Both the position numbers and the translations under genes were made by a program. The notes under the pieces were generated by a model. It was not told the origin of the DNA, did not search any database, and saw nothing but the letters and a program-made list of their open reading frames with translations. This document shows, one piece after another, positions 27,618 to 38,022 of a stretch of DNA of 64,000 nt (within the stretch, counting starts at the first letter, position 1; each line of letters begins with the position of its first letter). The DNA is from Lachancea kluyveri NRRL Y-12651 (Eukaryota; Ascomycota; Saccharomycetes; Saccharomycetales; Saccharomycetaceae), in NCBI GenBank assembly GCA_000149225.2, contig CM000689.1, positions 806,001-870,000 of the forward strand. Direction: 5' to 3'.

Positions 27618-30600
27618 CTATTTTCTCAAAGTGTGTTCGCTTCGGGCCAAAAGCCTCGACTTTTTGCCGGTGATCACACTCTTCAAATGACCTCCCTTTG
27701 AGGATGAATATGGATACGTGTTGTTCTGCACATTCCTGTTGGCAGTTTCAACCGCACTGTACAGGTCGTTGCCACTGTTGATGCCTAAGCCTGCTGTCAT
27801 TGTCGTGGGCAACCCGTTCACGAGCTTACTGGACTGCGGTACGGGCTTGGCGCCTCTCTTGGTGTGCTTGCCCTTGGTGCTTACGAATGTATCAAACAAC
27901 CTTCCGTGTTTGCCGTCACCGCCGCCACTGCCGCCACTACCGCCACTTATACTGGCGTTTGCGGTACCCTTGGCACTTGCAGGCCTCACGCCCATTAAAC
28001 GCCTGGGAGATGTGGCATTCGCCAGACTTGCCTTTGGGACAGCTGCATCGTTGCTGGCGGCAACCGTGCTTTGCGCCAGCACAGGACTGGCCAGTTTGGC
28101 AGCCTTGTCGGCAATGTCACTTGGTTCTTCTTCTCTGTGCTTTGCAAGTAGCCTCTCGTGGTTCTTTTTGGCACTTTTGGCAAACCCGTTCAGCCAGGGA
28201 GCCACGTCGTGGTGGTCACATCTAAAGACAAATGAGTTGAAGGGGGTCTGCACGGCAAAAATACTATGCGGATCTGGCGTCACAGGCTTGTCCCCGACTA
28301 CGACCTCCTTCACCCTTACACCGTTTTGCGACAGGTGGATCTCGTACTGCAGGTCATAGAACAGGTTTGTTTGCAGGTGCGTGGTTTTCCTCTTCACAAA
28401 GATCAAGCACCGGCCAAACGTGGTGATCACAACCATCTTTTTCAAATACTCACCCAGAGGCAGTAGCTCTGTCCCGCCATCAGCATCGCTCTTGGTGTGG
28501 AACAGTTTCTTCAGCTTGTTTGGCACACCGCTGGCGGCTTCGCCGTCCTCAGATTCGGGCTTTCTGTACGAGTCGAGAACCACGTCTTGGGAAATGGTCC
28601 ACTCGGAATAGTAGTCCTCCTCACGTAGGTTGCTATGGTCCTCGGTCCTGAAACCTGTGACTCCGCCACCACCACGGGCAACCTGCGAGAGCAGCGTTGT
28701 TCTCTGGGCAGCACGTTGTGGCTGCGGCTCTGCAAAGAGAGCGTTAATCCTGGTGGCCCGCTTTTCCAAGACCTGGGTTTTCACTATGGCCATGGTTATC
28801 TCGCCCATTCTGACAACACGCTCGTCTATGTTTGTCAGGTAGTACGACCACAGGATGTCTATCTTGTTCATTGATGGCACCGGGTTGGTTGAAAGCGGTG
28901 CCAACACGTAGTTGGTGGTCGACGGGGTGCGGTCAGCCCTACCCATCTGCGGTGAGCTGTGAGGCGGTCTGACTGGGACAGACGGGGAGGACGAGGTGGG
29001 GGAGGGTGAAGGGGGGGAGGAGATTGATGAGGAGGAGGCAATGATCTTCGCAGACGCAGACGCAGATGCATCAGGATTCCTAGAGCCTGAAGCTGGGAGC
29101 GGTGACGAGTTTGGCGGTTTTTTTGAGAGGGCGACGGCGGCGGCCGACGCGGCGCTAACACTCCTCTTGGCTCGTAGCTGTTTTCGGGTGTTGATCTCTT
29201 TCTTGATGTTGTCCAGAATTTGTGCGGTCCTTGCATCGACTGGTGCCTTTTGGGCTGGCGGGAGTGGTGCCGGGCTGGACGGTGCCGTGGGTTCCCGTGT
29301 GTATTTGGAATCGCTCATCACACTTACCGTGTTCAGCTGGCTTGTCGATGCGGATTTCGTCGGCCTCTTGGGCAGACTGATCACCGTGCGGTGTTTGGAA
29401 TCCTTCAAGCCCGGAACGGGCTGCATGGCCTTGGCAGTCACCTTGTAGGGGGCAATCTGCGGGGCCGGGGAATCCCAAACGCTGCCATCTTTGAAGTTGA
29501 CGCTTTTGAAAAAGTGGTGCGACTTGACCTGCGAAGCATTCAGCCGCGCTTCTGGCGACTTGACGAGCAGCTGTTTCACCAGGTCTCTGATCACCAGGGG
29601 GAAGCCCGCAGTGAATGCGTACTGTACCTTCATCACCTTTTGGAACGTCAGGTACTCGTTTGTGGCCTTGAACGGCGGCTTGCCGGCAATCATCTGGTAC
29701 AGGATGCAGCCAAACGCCCAAATGTCGCACTTGTAGTTCACGCAGTTGTCGTTGAGCAGCTCTGGCGACACGTACTCGGCAGTGCCCACGAAGGATCTTG
29801 ACTTTTTCAGCAGGTTGTAGCCGCTCTTTTCGTCTCTGTCCAGCAGCTTTGCCGTGCCAAAGTCCGTCAGCTTGACTTTCATGTGCTCGTCGAGCAGGAT
29901 GTTCTCCGGCTTGATGTCTCTGTGGACCACACCATTTTTGTGGATAAAGTCGATTGCATCCAACATCTGTGCGCCGTAATACCTGCAGCACTCCTCGTTC
30001 AGGCTGCCAAACTTCTTCATGACCGACAGAAAGTCGCCGTTCGGAGCGTACTCCAACAGAAAGTACAGGCTGGCCTCGTCCTGAAACGTGAAGTACAGCT
30101 TGATGACGCCCCGGCTGTTGTTCAGTCTCTGCAGCGTATTCTTTTCGATGTTGACGTATTTGACCTTTTTTTGGCGAATCAGGTATTCCTTGTTCAGAAC
30201 CTTGACTGCGTACTTCTTCCCGCTGTCATTCGACGTGGCCAGCATTACCGTAGAATAGGAGCCGTCGCCCAAGATCTCGCCGAACTTGAAATCCTTGATG
30301 CCCTTTTTGATAATGTGCTGCGTGGTGACGCCGGTTGCCGGGTTGGTTACCTCCTTCACGATCTTGGCAGCGCCTCTTTCGGCCCATTCCTCGTGTCTCT
30401 TTTTCAGAGTCTCATTCATCGAGAGCTCCTTTGGCGTCAGTGGTGGAACGGAGCTAGGGTCCGCGGTGTCTTCCTCGCTGTCCAGGCTGATGGCCTCGTC
30501 GCCGTTTTCTGTATCTGTGCCGGTTTCTGTAGGGGAAAGCGCCCCGGCCAGTTCTTCAGAGTTGCCGTTGTTGGTGTGGTCATTGCGGTTGTCATACATT

Positions 30601-30833
30601 GAGATAAAGTTGCTGGTATCTGTCAGTGCTTTGGCCACGGGCGGCCTTTTCAGGCTAGCTCCGTAGACGTGCTTGCCCGAACTTTCTGCTCTCGACTGCA
30701 CGGTTTCTGGAACCGAGATGGTTGAAAAATCCGACGACAACGGCGGTGCAGGCTTGAGTTTGGGGTTGTGAAATCGCTCTTCGATTTGCTTTTCATCGTT
30801 GGGAACCAACGGTCTTTCGAAAGAAAAAGACAT
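27618..30833 (-). CDS. PKH2: PKH1/PKH2 orthologue, PDK1-type protein kinase
   Basis: Sphingoid-base-linked kinase that phosphorylates the activation loops of AGC kinases (Ypk, Pkc1, Sch9) at eisosomes. The 1071 aa compare with about 1081 for S. cerevisiae Pkh2. The catalytic domain is at about residues 173-455: GEILGDGSYSTVMLA, YAVKVLNKEYLI, HRDIKPENILL, TDFGTAKLL, and FVGTAEYVSPELL with the autophosphorylated activation segment. A Ser/Pro-rich linker follows, then a C-terminal PH-like region (about 790-900, LGEYLKKMVVITTFGRCLIF) as in PDK1. The disordered N-terminus has acidic and Ser/Thr runs. PKH1 and PKH2 are WGD twins; this is the single ancestor. Confidence 0.94.
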   Translation of the reverse strand: MSFSFERPLVPNDEKQIEERFHNPKLKPAPPLSSDFSTISVPETVQSRAESSGKHVYGASLKRPPVAKALTDTSNFISMYDNRNDHTNNGNSEELAGALSPTETGTDTENGDEAISLDSEEDTADPSSVPPLTPKELSMNETLKKRHEEWAERGAAKIVKEVTNPATGVTTQHIIKKGIKDFKFGEILGDGSYSTVMLATSNDSGKKYAVKVLNKEYLIRQKKVKYVNIEKNTLQRLNNSRGVIKLYFTFQDEASLYFLLEYAPNGDFLSVMKKFGSLNEECCRYYGAQMLDAIDFIHKNGVVHRDIKPENILLDEHMKVKLTDFGTAKLLDRDEKSGYNLLKKSRSFVGTAEYVSPELLNDNCVNYKCDIWAFGCILYQMIAGKPPFKATNEYLTFQKVMKVQYAFTAGFPLVIRDLVKQLLVKSPEARLNASQVKSHHFFKSVNFKDGSVWDSPAPQIAPYKVTAKAMQPVPGLKDSKHRTVISLPKRPTKSASTSQLNTVSVMSDSKYTREPTAPSSPAPLPPAQKAPVDARTAQILDNIKKEINTRKQLRAKRSVSAASAAAVALSKKPPNSSPLPASGSRNPDASASASAKIIASSSSISSPPSPSPTSSSPSVPVRPPHSSPQMGRADRTPSTTNYVLAPLSTNPVPSMNKIDILWSYYLTNIDERVVRMGEITMAIVKTQVLEKRATRINALFAEPQPQRAAQRTTLLSQVARGGGGVTGFRTEDHSNLREEDYYSEWTISQDVVLDSYRKPESEDGEAASGVPNKLKKLFHTKSDADGGTELLPLGEYLKKMVVITTFGRCLIFVKRKTTHLQTNLFYDLQYEIHLSQNGVRVKEVVVGDKPVTPDPHSIFAVQTPFNSFVFRCDHHDVAPWLNGFAKSAKKNHERLLAKHREEEPSDIADKAAKLASPVLAQSTVAASNDAAVPKASLANATSPRRLMGVRPASAKGTANASISGGSGGSGGGDGKHGRLFDTFVSTKGKHTKRGAKPVPQSSKLVNGLPTTMTAGLGINSGNDLYSAVETANRNVQNNTYPYSSSKGGHLKSVITGKKSRLLARSEHTLRK

Positions 30834-31238
30834 GACGTTTCAGTTAACTGGGGTTTGTTGTAGTGGAAACGAAAAGGAAAAGAAAAAGCGACAAAATTGG
30901 TGGAGAGAAGAGGAAGAAGCGCAAAAATAAGGTGGGATAAAGTAAAGTGTAGATGGAATGAAGCGGTGTAGAGTAAAGGTAAATGTGGAAGAAAAAAAAA
31001 AATAAAAATAAGAGAGACTAACTTTTAGAATGTAGAGTTGAAGTGTTCTTTGTTTGGTTACAATACAATCTTCATGGATTAGCGTTTAGAGAGTATGCTA
31101 ATGCGATTTATAGTCTAGGTACTTCTCTTTTGGCTGTCTAGTTTTGCCACCTGGTGTTGTTTACAAAGGTTTACAAAGGTTTACAAAGTAAAGGGGAAGC
31201 AAAGGCGAAGTTTCTGATGTGTATGTATGTTTTCTTTT

Positions 31239-31269
<31 letters not shown>

Positions 31270-31986
31270 GAAAGGGAGAGAGCAGCTTAGGTAGAGAGAA
31301 CATGGGATGGCAAGGTCAGTTTCGTATGTAGTTATGCATATGTTTTCGTGGGGATGTATTGCGGTCACGTGAGATAAGATGTAGGAGCCTGCGGGGAGAG
31401 CAAGGCAGAATGGCATTTCTACGGTGTTTACAGGAGATGGGTTACTGGAGGAATGGCCACAGCTGTTAATTGGACAAGTGTCATATTAGCAAATGATGGG
31501 GAGTGTAGAGTGCTGTGGTTGTTTGAGCGTGCAGGTACAAGTACGCACAGGTACGTTGTGACGGAGGAAGAGGGAGGATTACATTGATCTCACTTTCCAG
31601 TTTGGCTGTTTGACCAGTTATCCGATTTCTTTCTGTTCTGTTCTGTGCTGTTTCCTTTTCTCTTGTTTCGTTGGTATCTTTTTTTTTTTTTTTGTATTTT
31701 TTTTCGTTTTTTGTGTCGTTAATATTCCACTCCGACGCCAGTAGCTGACCAAGGGCCAGGGACTCTACACAGTTCTCGAAAACGAAAAAGAGACTTGAAT
31801 TACCTACAACATCGTACGCTGCTGTCTTCTAGATGGCCAAGACTACGTACTAAGAAAAGCCAACGTATAACAAAAGAGGAATAACCAAAGAAAAAGAGAA
31901 GGAAAGAAAAAAAAAAAAGAATAAAAGTCACCAGCATACACACACACGCACACACACACACATACACACACAGATCACGGCACATA
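30834..31986. other. Divergent 1.15-kb intergenic region
   Basis: Shared promoter region of PKH and the unknown 460-aa gene. It holds three tandem GTTTACAAAG decamers (31159-31188), a 29-T run (31241-31269), further T-runs near 31680-31710 and a (CA)n-like run at 31938-31972 just before the next start. No gene is seen. Confidence 0.7.
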
Positions 31987-33369
31987 ATGATTTCCACACT
32001 CGACTCAGACTTGAAATATGATGTGGAGGAGTACTTGTCTGGCTCGGCCTTGCAATACAAGTTCAATTCCTGGATTCTATCCACTGCTCGCGCTCCGACG
32101 CTGAGACGGTCAGCTCTCCATGAGACGTTGTCCACCTGCGAGGTGAGCTATGATACCGAGCAGTTGGACATATTGCTCTCGCTAGAAGCAGTGCACGAGA
32201 AGCTCCTGCCAGAACCTGCACCACCACAAAGTAGAGGGCATACAGTAGAGCCATCTCCTGGCCCAGAGGCGCACCGTCTCAAGAGGTTTTCTGAGTTGTA
32301 CCACAGGTTCAAAGATTCAATTAACAAGACCGAGCAGAGTTTTGTGGCAAGGCAACAGCTAGCTCGACCTCCTGCTAACCCTTCCCCCCTGCCCCTCCAC
32401 GCTCCCTCCCCCCCACCGATGCTCTCGGGCATGGGAGAGAGAGACGATGATAGTAATGACAGCAATGAAAGCGAGTACAGCGAGTACAGCGACGAGGAAG
32501 CACGAAACCTCAAGGACGAAGGAGAGGATAGCGACGAAGAATACGGCAACGAGCTGTTGGCTACCACTGCAGAGGCCACAATCAGGATTACTCAACCGGT
32601 TCGATTCCCAACGAAAAAAACATCCAGCAGAGTCCACACGGCCCTTGGCAGCTCACTTGTATCGCTGCATAACCCGCTCATCGCCCCTGTTGAGTCGTTT
32701 AGGATTCTAGAACAAGATGAAGAGATGCAGCAGGAAACAAAATGCAGTGTAGCGGCCCAGCCAAGAATGCCATCCTCGTTGAGCTTGCGTAGACGGCTAT
32801 CGCAGCGGTTCCGCAGGCCCAAGCCCAGGCTGGACACCAGAAACCCGCCTCCACCACCCCTCGAGCAATTTGTGTGCCGGTCCACACGCCAAAGGAAACA
32901 ACTCTTGCAGGACGGCCATGGGCGTAAAGGCAGTACCAACGTTTTAGAGTTGGTGCCTCGCAAACCGGCAGGGTTCTGCTCGTCCATGCCTGTTGAGTTT
33001 TCACGCTGGTATGCGAGGCTCGTTGCCAGTGGACACACCGATGTAGCAACCGGCACCATCGCCAGACTCACTGCGCCGAACAAACACAGGTTCCCAGTCT
33101 TTGTGTTGTCGCAGCACCACCTCGAGAAGGCGGCCCTGGTGGGCCGCACAGTTCTTGCAACCGAACACTGCTCATGGAGCAAGGTGTTCTGGAGGTTAAA
33201 CGTCGAGACCGCTCCTCTGCGCCAGTTCCACTGCCGAGTGTGCCGGCGCGTCATCGGCGACTCGTGGGAACATCTCTCGCTCAGGCTCGCGCACAACGTC
33301 TATAGCTCTAGAACGTGTGGCGGGTGTCGCCGTGGCGGCACACCATCCGAGATTACGTATATACGATAA
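31987..33369 (+). CDS. Uncharacterised acidic protein with C-terminal CxxC pairs
   Basis: I do not recognise this 460-aa protein. The N-terminal 90 residues look folded (LDSDLKYDVEEYLSGSALQY). A Pro-rich stretch (about 125-150) precedes a strongly acidic Ser/Asp/Glu segment (DDSNDSNESEYSEYSDEEA), then an Arg-rich patch near residue 260-300. The last 130 residues look folded again and hold two CxxC knuckles, FHCRVCRRVIG and SRTCGGCRRGG, about 35 residues apart, suggesting one zinc site. No signal peptide or membrane helix. It lies between PKH and IZH, where I know no S. cerevisiae gene, so it may have been lost there or be lineage-specific. Confidence 0.7.
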   Translation: MISTLDSDLKYDVEEYLSGSALQYKFNSWILSTARAPTLRRSALHETLSTCEVSYDTEQLDILLSLEAVHEKLLPEPAPPQSRGHTVEPSPGPEAHRLKRFSELYHRFKDSINKTEQSFVARQQLARPPANPSPLPLHAPSPPPMLSGMGERDDDSNDSNESEYSEYSDEEARNLKDEGEDSDEEYGNELLATTAEATIRITQPVRFPTKKTSSRVHTALGSSLVSLHNPLIAPVESFRILEQDEEMQQETKCSVAAQPRMPSSLSLRRRLSQRFRRPKPRLDTRNPPPPPLEQFVCRSTRQRKQLLQDGHGRKGSTNVLELVPRKPAGFCSSMPVEFSRWYARLVASGHTDVATGTIARLTAPNKHRFPVFVLSQHHLEKAALVGRTVLATEHCSWSKVFWRLNVETAPLRQFHCRVCRRVIGDSWEHLSLRLAHNVYSSRTCGGCRRGGTPSEITYIR

Positions 33370-33746
33370 ACAAACACCTTTGTACTGCCTTTGAAGCCGT
33401 CTAGTCTGTGCTTTCTTGTTTTCAGCCTGCCATGCTATTGTCGTTGTTCGTCGCAGTTCGTGGTTACTGACGCTGACACCACGCGGGTGCCAAACGACGA
33501 AAAAATCCAACAAAAAAAAGAAAAAAAAACAAAAAAAAAACACAAACCACATAGTCCGAAATGCTTGGGCCTTACAAAGGGGAAAGACCGCGGAGGTGCA
33601 TTTCTGCGTAATAAAAGAAACCTGCAAAATACAAGTCCCTGGGCTCTCAAGCTGTTCTTCCATTCCTTCTATTCTTTCTTTTCCTTCTTTTCCTCCCCTC
33701 GCTAGCCAGACACACCGATCCGCCGCTGCTTCTCATCCCCCAAGAC

Positions 33747-34691
33747 ATGAGCTCCACAACCACTGTCAGACAAAGACGCAAAACCACGCAAAAGGCATCA
33801 GCAGAGAGCATCGCGACAGCAAAGGGCAGAAAGCGCTTGTGCACATTCGAAGAGTTGCCCGACTGGCAAAAGGACAACGAGCTGATCCTGGACGGGTATG
33901 TGCGCGAGACCAGGTCGGTTTCCGAATGCTTCAAGTCCCTGCTGTATTTCCACAACGAGACCGTCAACATATACACCCATCTCGTGCCTGGTGTCACGTA
34001 CCTATTGATGCTCATGTTCCTAACCGACTTCATCTTGATACCAAAGTTCCCGTCCTCCACCATGACCGACTACATCATCATCAATTTTTTCCTGCTGGGC
34101 GCGTTTGTTTGTTTGATGTGCAGCAGCTGCTTCCACTGCTTGAAGCAGCACTCGGAGGAGCACAGCGACATCTGGAGCAAGGTGGACTACATGGGCATCA
34201 TCGTGCTGATCTCGTGCTCCATGGTGAGCATCCTGTACTACGGCTTCCACGACCATCTGTTCCACTTCAAAATCTTCACCGTCGTCACCGTCATCCTGGG
34301 CAGTTGCTGTGCGGCATTCGTGCTCAACGACAGGTTCAACTCCAAAAACTTTAGGGTGTTCCGTGCCAGTTTCTTTGTCAGCTTTGGCTTCAGCGGCTTG
34401 GTCCCCATCATCTTTGGGCTCGTCAAGTTCGGCATCAGCGAGTCTGTGCACCGGGTGCAGTTGAAGTACGTGGGGCTCGAGGCCGTGTTTTACATAGGCG
34501 GTGCTGTGTTCTACGGGTTCAGGATTCCAGAGAACTTTGGCCCCGGCAAGTTTGACTTGGTGGGCCACAGCCACCAGATCTTCCACGTTATGGTGGTGCT
34601 TGGCTCCCTGTGCCACTTGAGGGCCGTGGTGGGTTCCTACATCTTTATGCATACGGGTGTGAACTATCCTGGCTTTCTCGTTTTCAAATGA
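33747..34691 (+). CDS. IZH1: IZH1/IZH4-family PAQR membrane protein
   Basis: Seven-helix PAQR (adiponectin-receptor/hemolysin III) protein, tied in yeast to zinc and sterol homeostasis; 314 aa as in the family (about 312-316). The three zinc-ligand blocks are intact: FHNETVNIYTHLVPG near residue 70, SSCFHCLKQHSEEHSD near 127, and the C-terminal GHSHQIFHVMVVLG. The N-terminus is basic and cytosolic, with CTFEELPDWQKDNELILDGY as in PAQRs. In S. cerevisiae IZH1 neighbours PKH1 and IZH4 neighbours PKH2, so this is the ancestor of that pair. No obvious Zap1 zinc-response element was found in the 377-bp upstream region. Confidence 0.93.
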   Translation: MSSTTTVRQRRKTTQKASAESIATAKGRKRLCTFEELPDWQKDNELILDGYVRETRSVSECFKSLLYFHNETVNIYTHLVPGVTYLLMLMFLTDFILIPKFPSSTMTDYIIINFFLLGAFVCLMCSSCFHCLKQHSEEHSDIWSKVDYMGIIVLISCSMVSILYYGFHDHLFHFKIFTVVTVILGSCCAAFVLNDRFNSKNFRVFRASFFVSFGFSGLVPIIFGLVKFGISESVHRVQLKYVGLEAVFYIGGAVFYGFRIPENFGPGKFDLVGHSHQIFHVMVVLGSLCHLRAVVGSYIFMHTGVNYPGFLVFK

Positions 34692-35019
34692 GAGCCTGCG
34701 ACACGGTGGAAGAGAGACAGGCGTCTCTCTCCCTGCTCTTGCACTCTCTCACAGCACTTTACGTACGTATGGTATACATAGCACTAAATCAACTTCTTCA
34801 GAATACCAAAGGCCCAAGGCTGGCGCCGGAGGAGGAGGAGGGAACGTGAGGCGGCGGCTGCTTCCTCTCCCCTGCCGACACTCCTCGGCACCCGTGCACG
34901 TCGTTTTTGCCCGTTTTGGCTAGTATGGGAAAATTTTAACGTTTTGGATCGCAGAACAAGGCTCTCGCGGCTTGTGCCATCTGCAACACCCCCTCCCCCA
35001 AGCAAACAGAGCAAGCAGA

Positions 35020-35376
35020 ATGAGCAGCAGCACCAAGGCTTTGGCAGCTTACAGAAACGGCCTGAGGGCCACTCGCATTGCGTTCAGACAGGATATCCCG
35101 ATGCTTCTCGCCGCCAGGAGCAAGATGCGCGAGGGCATGGCAAACCCTCCCAGCCAGGAGCTGTCTGTCGACGAGCAGATCCAGCACCTGAATGATGTTG
35201 CACTTTTTTTGAAAAGGAACATTGTGCAGGGCAAGAAGGATGACCAGGGCAAGTACCACCTGAACATCCACGAGGACACAGAGCTGGGCGACAACGAAAG
35301 CATCAAGACCACCAAAAAGACCCTGGCTGCCGGAAACGGTGGCTGCTGTGGGGGTGGAAAGGGCTTGTACAAATAA
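35020..35376 (+). CDS. MZM1: MZM1, LYR-family complex III assembly factor
   Basis: Mitochondrial matrix chaperone that stabilises the Rieske protein Rip1 before its insertion in complex III. The 118 aa compare with about 123 in S. cerevisiae. The LYR-type motif lies at the N-terminus (ALAAYRNGLRATRIAF), and helical segments follow (PSQELSVDEQIQHLNDVALF). The start is the ATG at 35020 (MSSSTKALAAYR); the frame upstream has only a GTG. The C-terminus is unusual, Gly/Cys-rich (GGCCGGGKGLYK). The position between IZH and RSM28 matches YDR493W. Confidence 0.9.
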   Translation: MSSSTKALAAYRNGLRATRIAFRQDIPMLLAARSKMREGMANPPSQELSVDEQIQHLNDVALFLKRNIVQGKKDDQGKYHLNIHEDTELGDNESIKTTKKTLAAGNGGCCGGGKGLYK

Positions 35377-35768
35377 GCAAGAAGCCAGCAGAGAGGGCAC
35401 GGGCGGGAGTGAAATGACAGCAGACTCCTGTCCTGCGAAGCAACAGTCTTGTATATACACGCACGTACAAACCGAGTGCAAAGAGATCTATGTACGCCGT
35501 ATTTATCGTCAATGAAAGGTGCTCAGAACCCCTTCCTGGCAGCCTGCTCCTGGCATCTGTCCGTGGCGTCTCTTTTCTCGTCTTTCGTCTCTTCTTCTCG
35601 GGCAGACCATGATGGGTGGTCTGTCGCCCGCTCTGCAAAACGCGAGGGAAGAGGAAGCGGAAGAGGAAGAGGAAGAGGAAGAACGCCTGTGTTTTTTCAG
35701 CTCTTTTGTACTCTCGAGCCTTTGCCAGCAAGCCAGCAAGAAAGCAAACCGGCCCCAAAGCGCTACAC

Positions 35769-36455
35769 ATGTCTACTGCCGCCAAAAGAGACGTTCAGAT
35801 CTCCAAGTCACTGTCCTACCTGTTGAGACACGGTGCCCTGAAGGAGAAGCTGCCCATCGACAGCAACGGCTACGTTCTGGTCTCAACGCTGCTACGACAC
35901 AACAGGCTAAAGACGCACCAATGCACTGTGCAGGACATCCACAGAGTTGTAGCGAGCAATGACAAGAAGCGCTTCCACCTCAAAACCGTGGACGGCCAGG
36001 AACTGGTATGTGCCACGCAGGGCCATTCGATCAAAGCCATCAACCCTGCAGAAGGTGTTTTGAGCAGAATTGAGTCGCGTAGCCAGCTGCCTGACAAGCT
36101 CGTGCACGGTACAAACGTTCGCAACTGCAAGCTCATCCTTGAGTCCGGGTACATCAAAAAGATGAACAGAAACCACGTGCACTTGTCGCCCGGCGTGGTC
36201 GGCTCTGACGACGCTGTTGTGAGCGGGATGCGATACTCGAGTAGTGTCCACATCCACCTGCAACTCGACAAGGTGCTGGGTAGCCTGATGCTGTACAAGT
36301 CCCTCAACAACGTGTATCTGACTCCAGACAACGTTCCGGTGGATCTCATCGACAGAATAGTGATCCGCCCCTCAAAGGCCAAGGACCCGGACGCCGTGCG
36401 AGCCCTCGGCGAACTTGCCAGCAGCATGGGCATCGATTATACGCTCGAGCAGTAG
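35769..36455 (+). CDS. TPT1: TPT1, tRNA 2'-phosphotransferase
   Basis: NAD+-dependent enzyme that removes the splice-junction 2'-phosphate from tRNAs after ligation; essential in yeast. The 228 aa match the family (about 230). Start at 35769 (MSTAAKRDVQISKSLSYLL). Conserved catalytic features are SLSYLLRHGA, VCATQGHSIKAI, LVHGTNVRNCKLIL and MNRNHVHLSPGV, which hold the Arg-His-Arg-Arg residues of the family. The 390-bp spacer upstream contains a purine-rich GGAAGA repeat near 35645-35682. TPT1 neighbours IZH4 in S. cerevisiae (YOL102C-YOL101C). Confidence 0.96.
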   Translation: MSTAAKRDVQISKSLSYLLRHGALKEKLPIDSNGYVLVSTLLRHNRLKTHQCTVQDIHRVVASNDKKRFHLKTVDGQELVCATQGHSIKAINPAEGVLSRIESRSQLPDKLVHGTNVRNCKLILESGYIKKMNRNHVHLSPGVVGSDDAVVSGMRYSSSVHIHLQLDKVLGSLMLYKSLNNVYLTPDNVPVDLIDRIVIRPSKAKDPDAVRALGELASSMGIDYTLEQ

Positions 36456-36782
36456 ATACCTACCAGACTCGCATGGGGCCTTTGGTCCCGGCTGATCTGG
36501 ACCTTGTATAAACTATGTAGTTCAATGACTGTCGTTATCTACGAGTAATTCGTGAAGGATTAAGGAAGAGAGAAAAAAAAAATTTTTTTTCCTCTCGTGT
36601 TCTGAAATGGTAGTGTGTAAGTTGTACTTGCAGACTTAACCACTTGTTACTGCTAGACAAGACCTATCTTTGGATTTCCGATACAAATAGTCTCAGAGGA
36701 AGAAAGAAAGAATAAGAGAGGGAAAGAAAAGAAAAAAAAAGTGAGAAAAAGAGTAACGTACACGCACATAATCCCTATAAGA

Positions 36783-37859
36783 ATGCTTGCCACAAAACAG
36801 TTTGGAGTATCTAAAAGGTGCTACAGCAGTACAGTCTCTCAAGACTTTTTGAAAAACGTGTTGGAAAGGGTCAAGGAAACTGCCAGCAGAAAGGACACCA
36901 CCCTTTCCAGACCACGGAAAAATACCGTAAATGCCAGAGCCGACAAGAAGGGGGGCTCCGCCAGACATTCCAACAGAAGAAATGGTCCAAGTGGCAAAGG
37001 CGGTAACAACATCAATAGCAACAACAACAATGGCAACAGGTTCCAAGAGCAAATTGTCCAGAGAACGAAGCCCGCCATCAACGTAAGCATCATCAACAGA
37101 CAACCGCAGTTCAAAAGGGCTGGTAAGGATTCTGGCTCCGGTTCCGTCGTAGCAGAATCTGCAGAGGACTTGATGGACGTCTTGGAAAGCACCTCTGCGG
37201 CTTCTAGCCATTCCAGATCTGCCAGGACGCCCAGAAACATGCCCAGAACCGCCAGGAAAACACAGAGAAACGTCCCAGGGCTAGCTAAAGACCAGGCCTC
37301 GACCAACGACATTATCAGCCAAGCCAAGAAGCATACCGAACTCCACGTATATGCCCCTGACGAGCCAACCCCTCTTTCTCTGCTCAAGTACTCTCCCAAT
37401 TTGAGCCACTGTCCTGTGGCAAGGCTGTCCAAGTACAGTCTTGCGACTTTGGAGCAGGCCAACTTTCCACTGTACCGCCAGGTTAACCTGGGCGTGTCTT
37501 CCACTCCGCACACCAAGCCGGAGAACGTCTCGCTTTCGCCAAAGTCTGAGTTCTTCGGACAGTACACACCGGGCTCTTCTCTGATCCTTCAAAAAGAGAG
37601 GTTGCTGAAGAACACGGCTACCGCCAACAGTCTCGAGCAGTTCGAGGCATCCGTCAAGGGCCAGTACGCTCCGCTCAAGCCTTTTACCACCAAAGACTTT
37701 GCGTCTCTAGCCAAATCTGACAAAAAGAGGGCCGAGCTGGTTCGCAACAGCGAGGTTGTCAGATTAAGCCTCGAAGCCAATACCTTGGACACTGCCAAGA
37801 AGGAATTGGTGTACCAGGTCTGCTCTGGTTTGAAACCAGTATCTACTTTGAGAGCATGA
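36783..37859 (+). CDS. RSM28: RSM28, mitochondrial small-subunit ribosomal protein
   Basis: Fungal-specific mitoribosomal small-subunit protein involved in translation initiation; 358 aa against about 361. Start at 36783 (MLATKQFGVSKRCYSS), which gives a typical presequence; the upstream in-frame codon is GTG. An Asn-rich low-complexity stretch (about residues 77-90) follows a basic region. The assignment rests on length, presequence and position between MZM1 and VPS3 (YDR494W in S. cerevisiae). An A/T palindromic tract (AAAATTTT) lies near 36578-36588 upstream. Confidence 0.85.
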   Translation: MLATKQFGVSKRCYSSTVSQDFLKNVLERVKETASRKDTTLSRPRKNTVNARADKKGGSARHSNRRNGPSGKGGNNINSNNNNGNRFQEQIVQRTKPAINVSIINRQPQFKRAGKDSGSGSVVAESAEDLMDVLESTSAASSHSRSARTPRNMPRTARKTQRNVPGLAKDQASTNDIISQAKKHTELHVYAPDEPTPLSLLKYSPNLSHCPVARLSKYSLATLEQANFPLYRQVNLGVSSTPHTKPENVSLSPKSEFFGQYTPGSSLILQKERLLKNTATANSLEQFEASVKGQYAPLKPFTTKDFASLAKSDKKRAELVRNSEVVRLSLEANTLDTAKKELVYQVCSGLKPVSTLRA

Positions 37860-38022
37860 GGACCACTCGTCTCCCTCTTGTGCACACGACGTATTTCTTA
37901 CTCTGATATATTATGTAGCTTGTAAATATCCTATTTTGTTTCCCCCTTTTCCTTCCGCTTCCTCTTTTGCCTTCCCTTCCGCTTCCACCTGACAATCGAC
38001 GATGGCGGGGGTGGCAAGCAGA

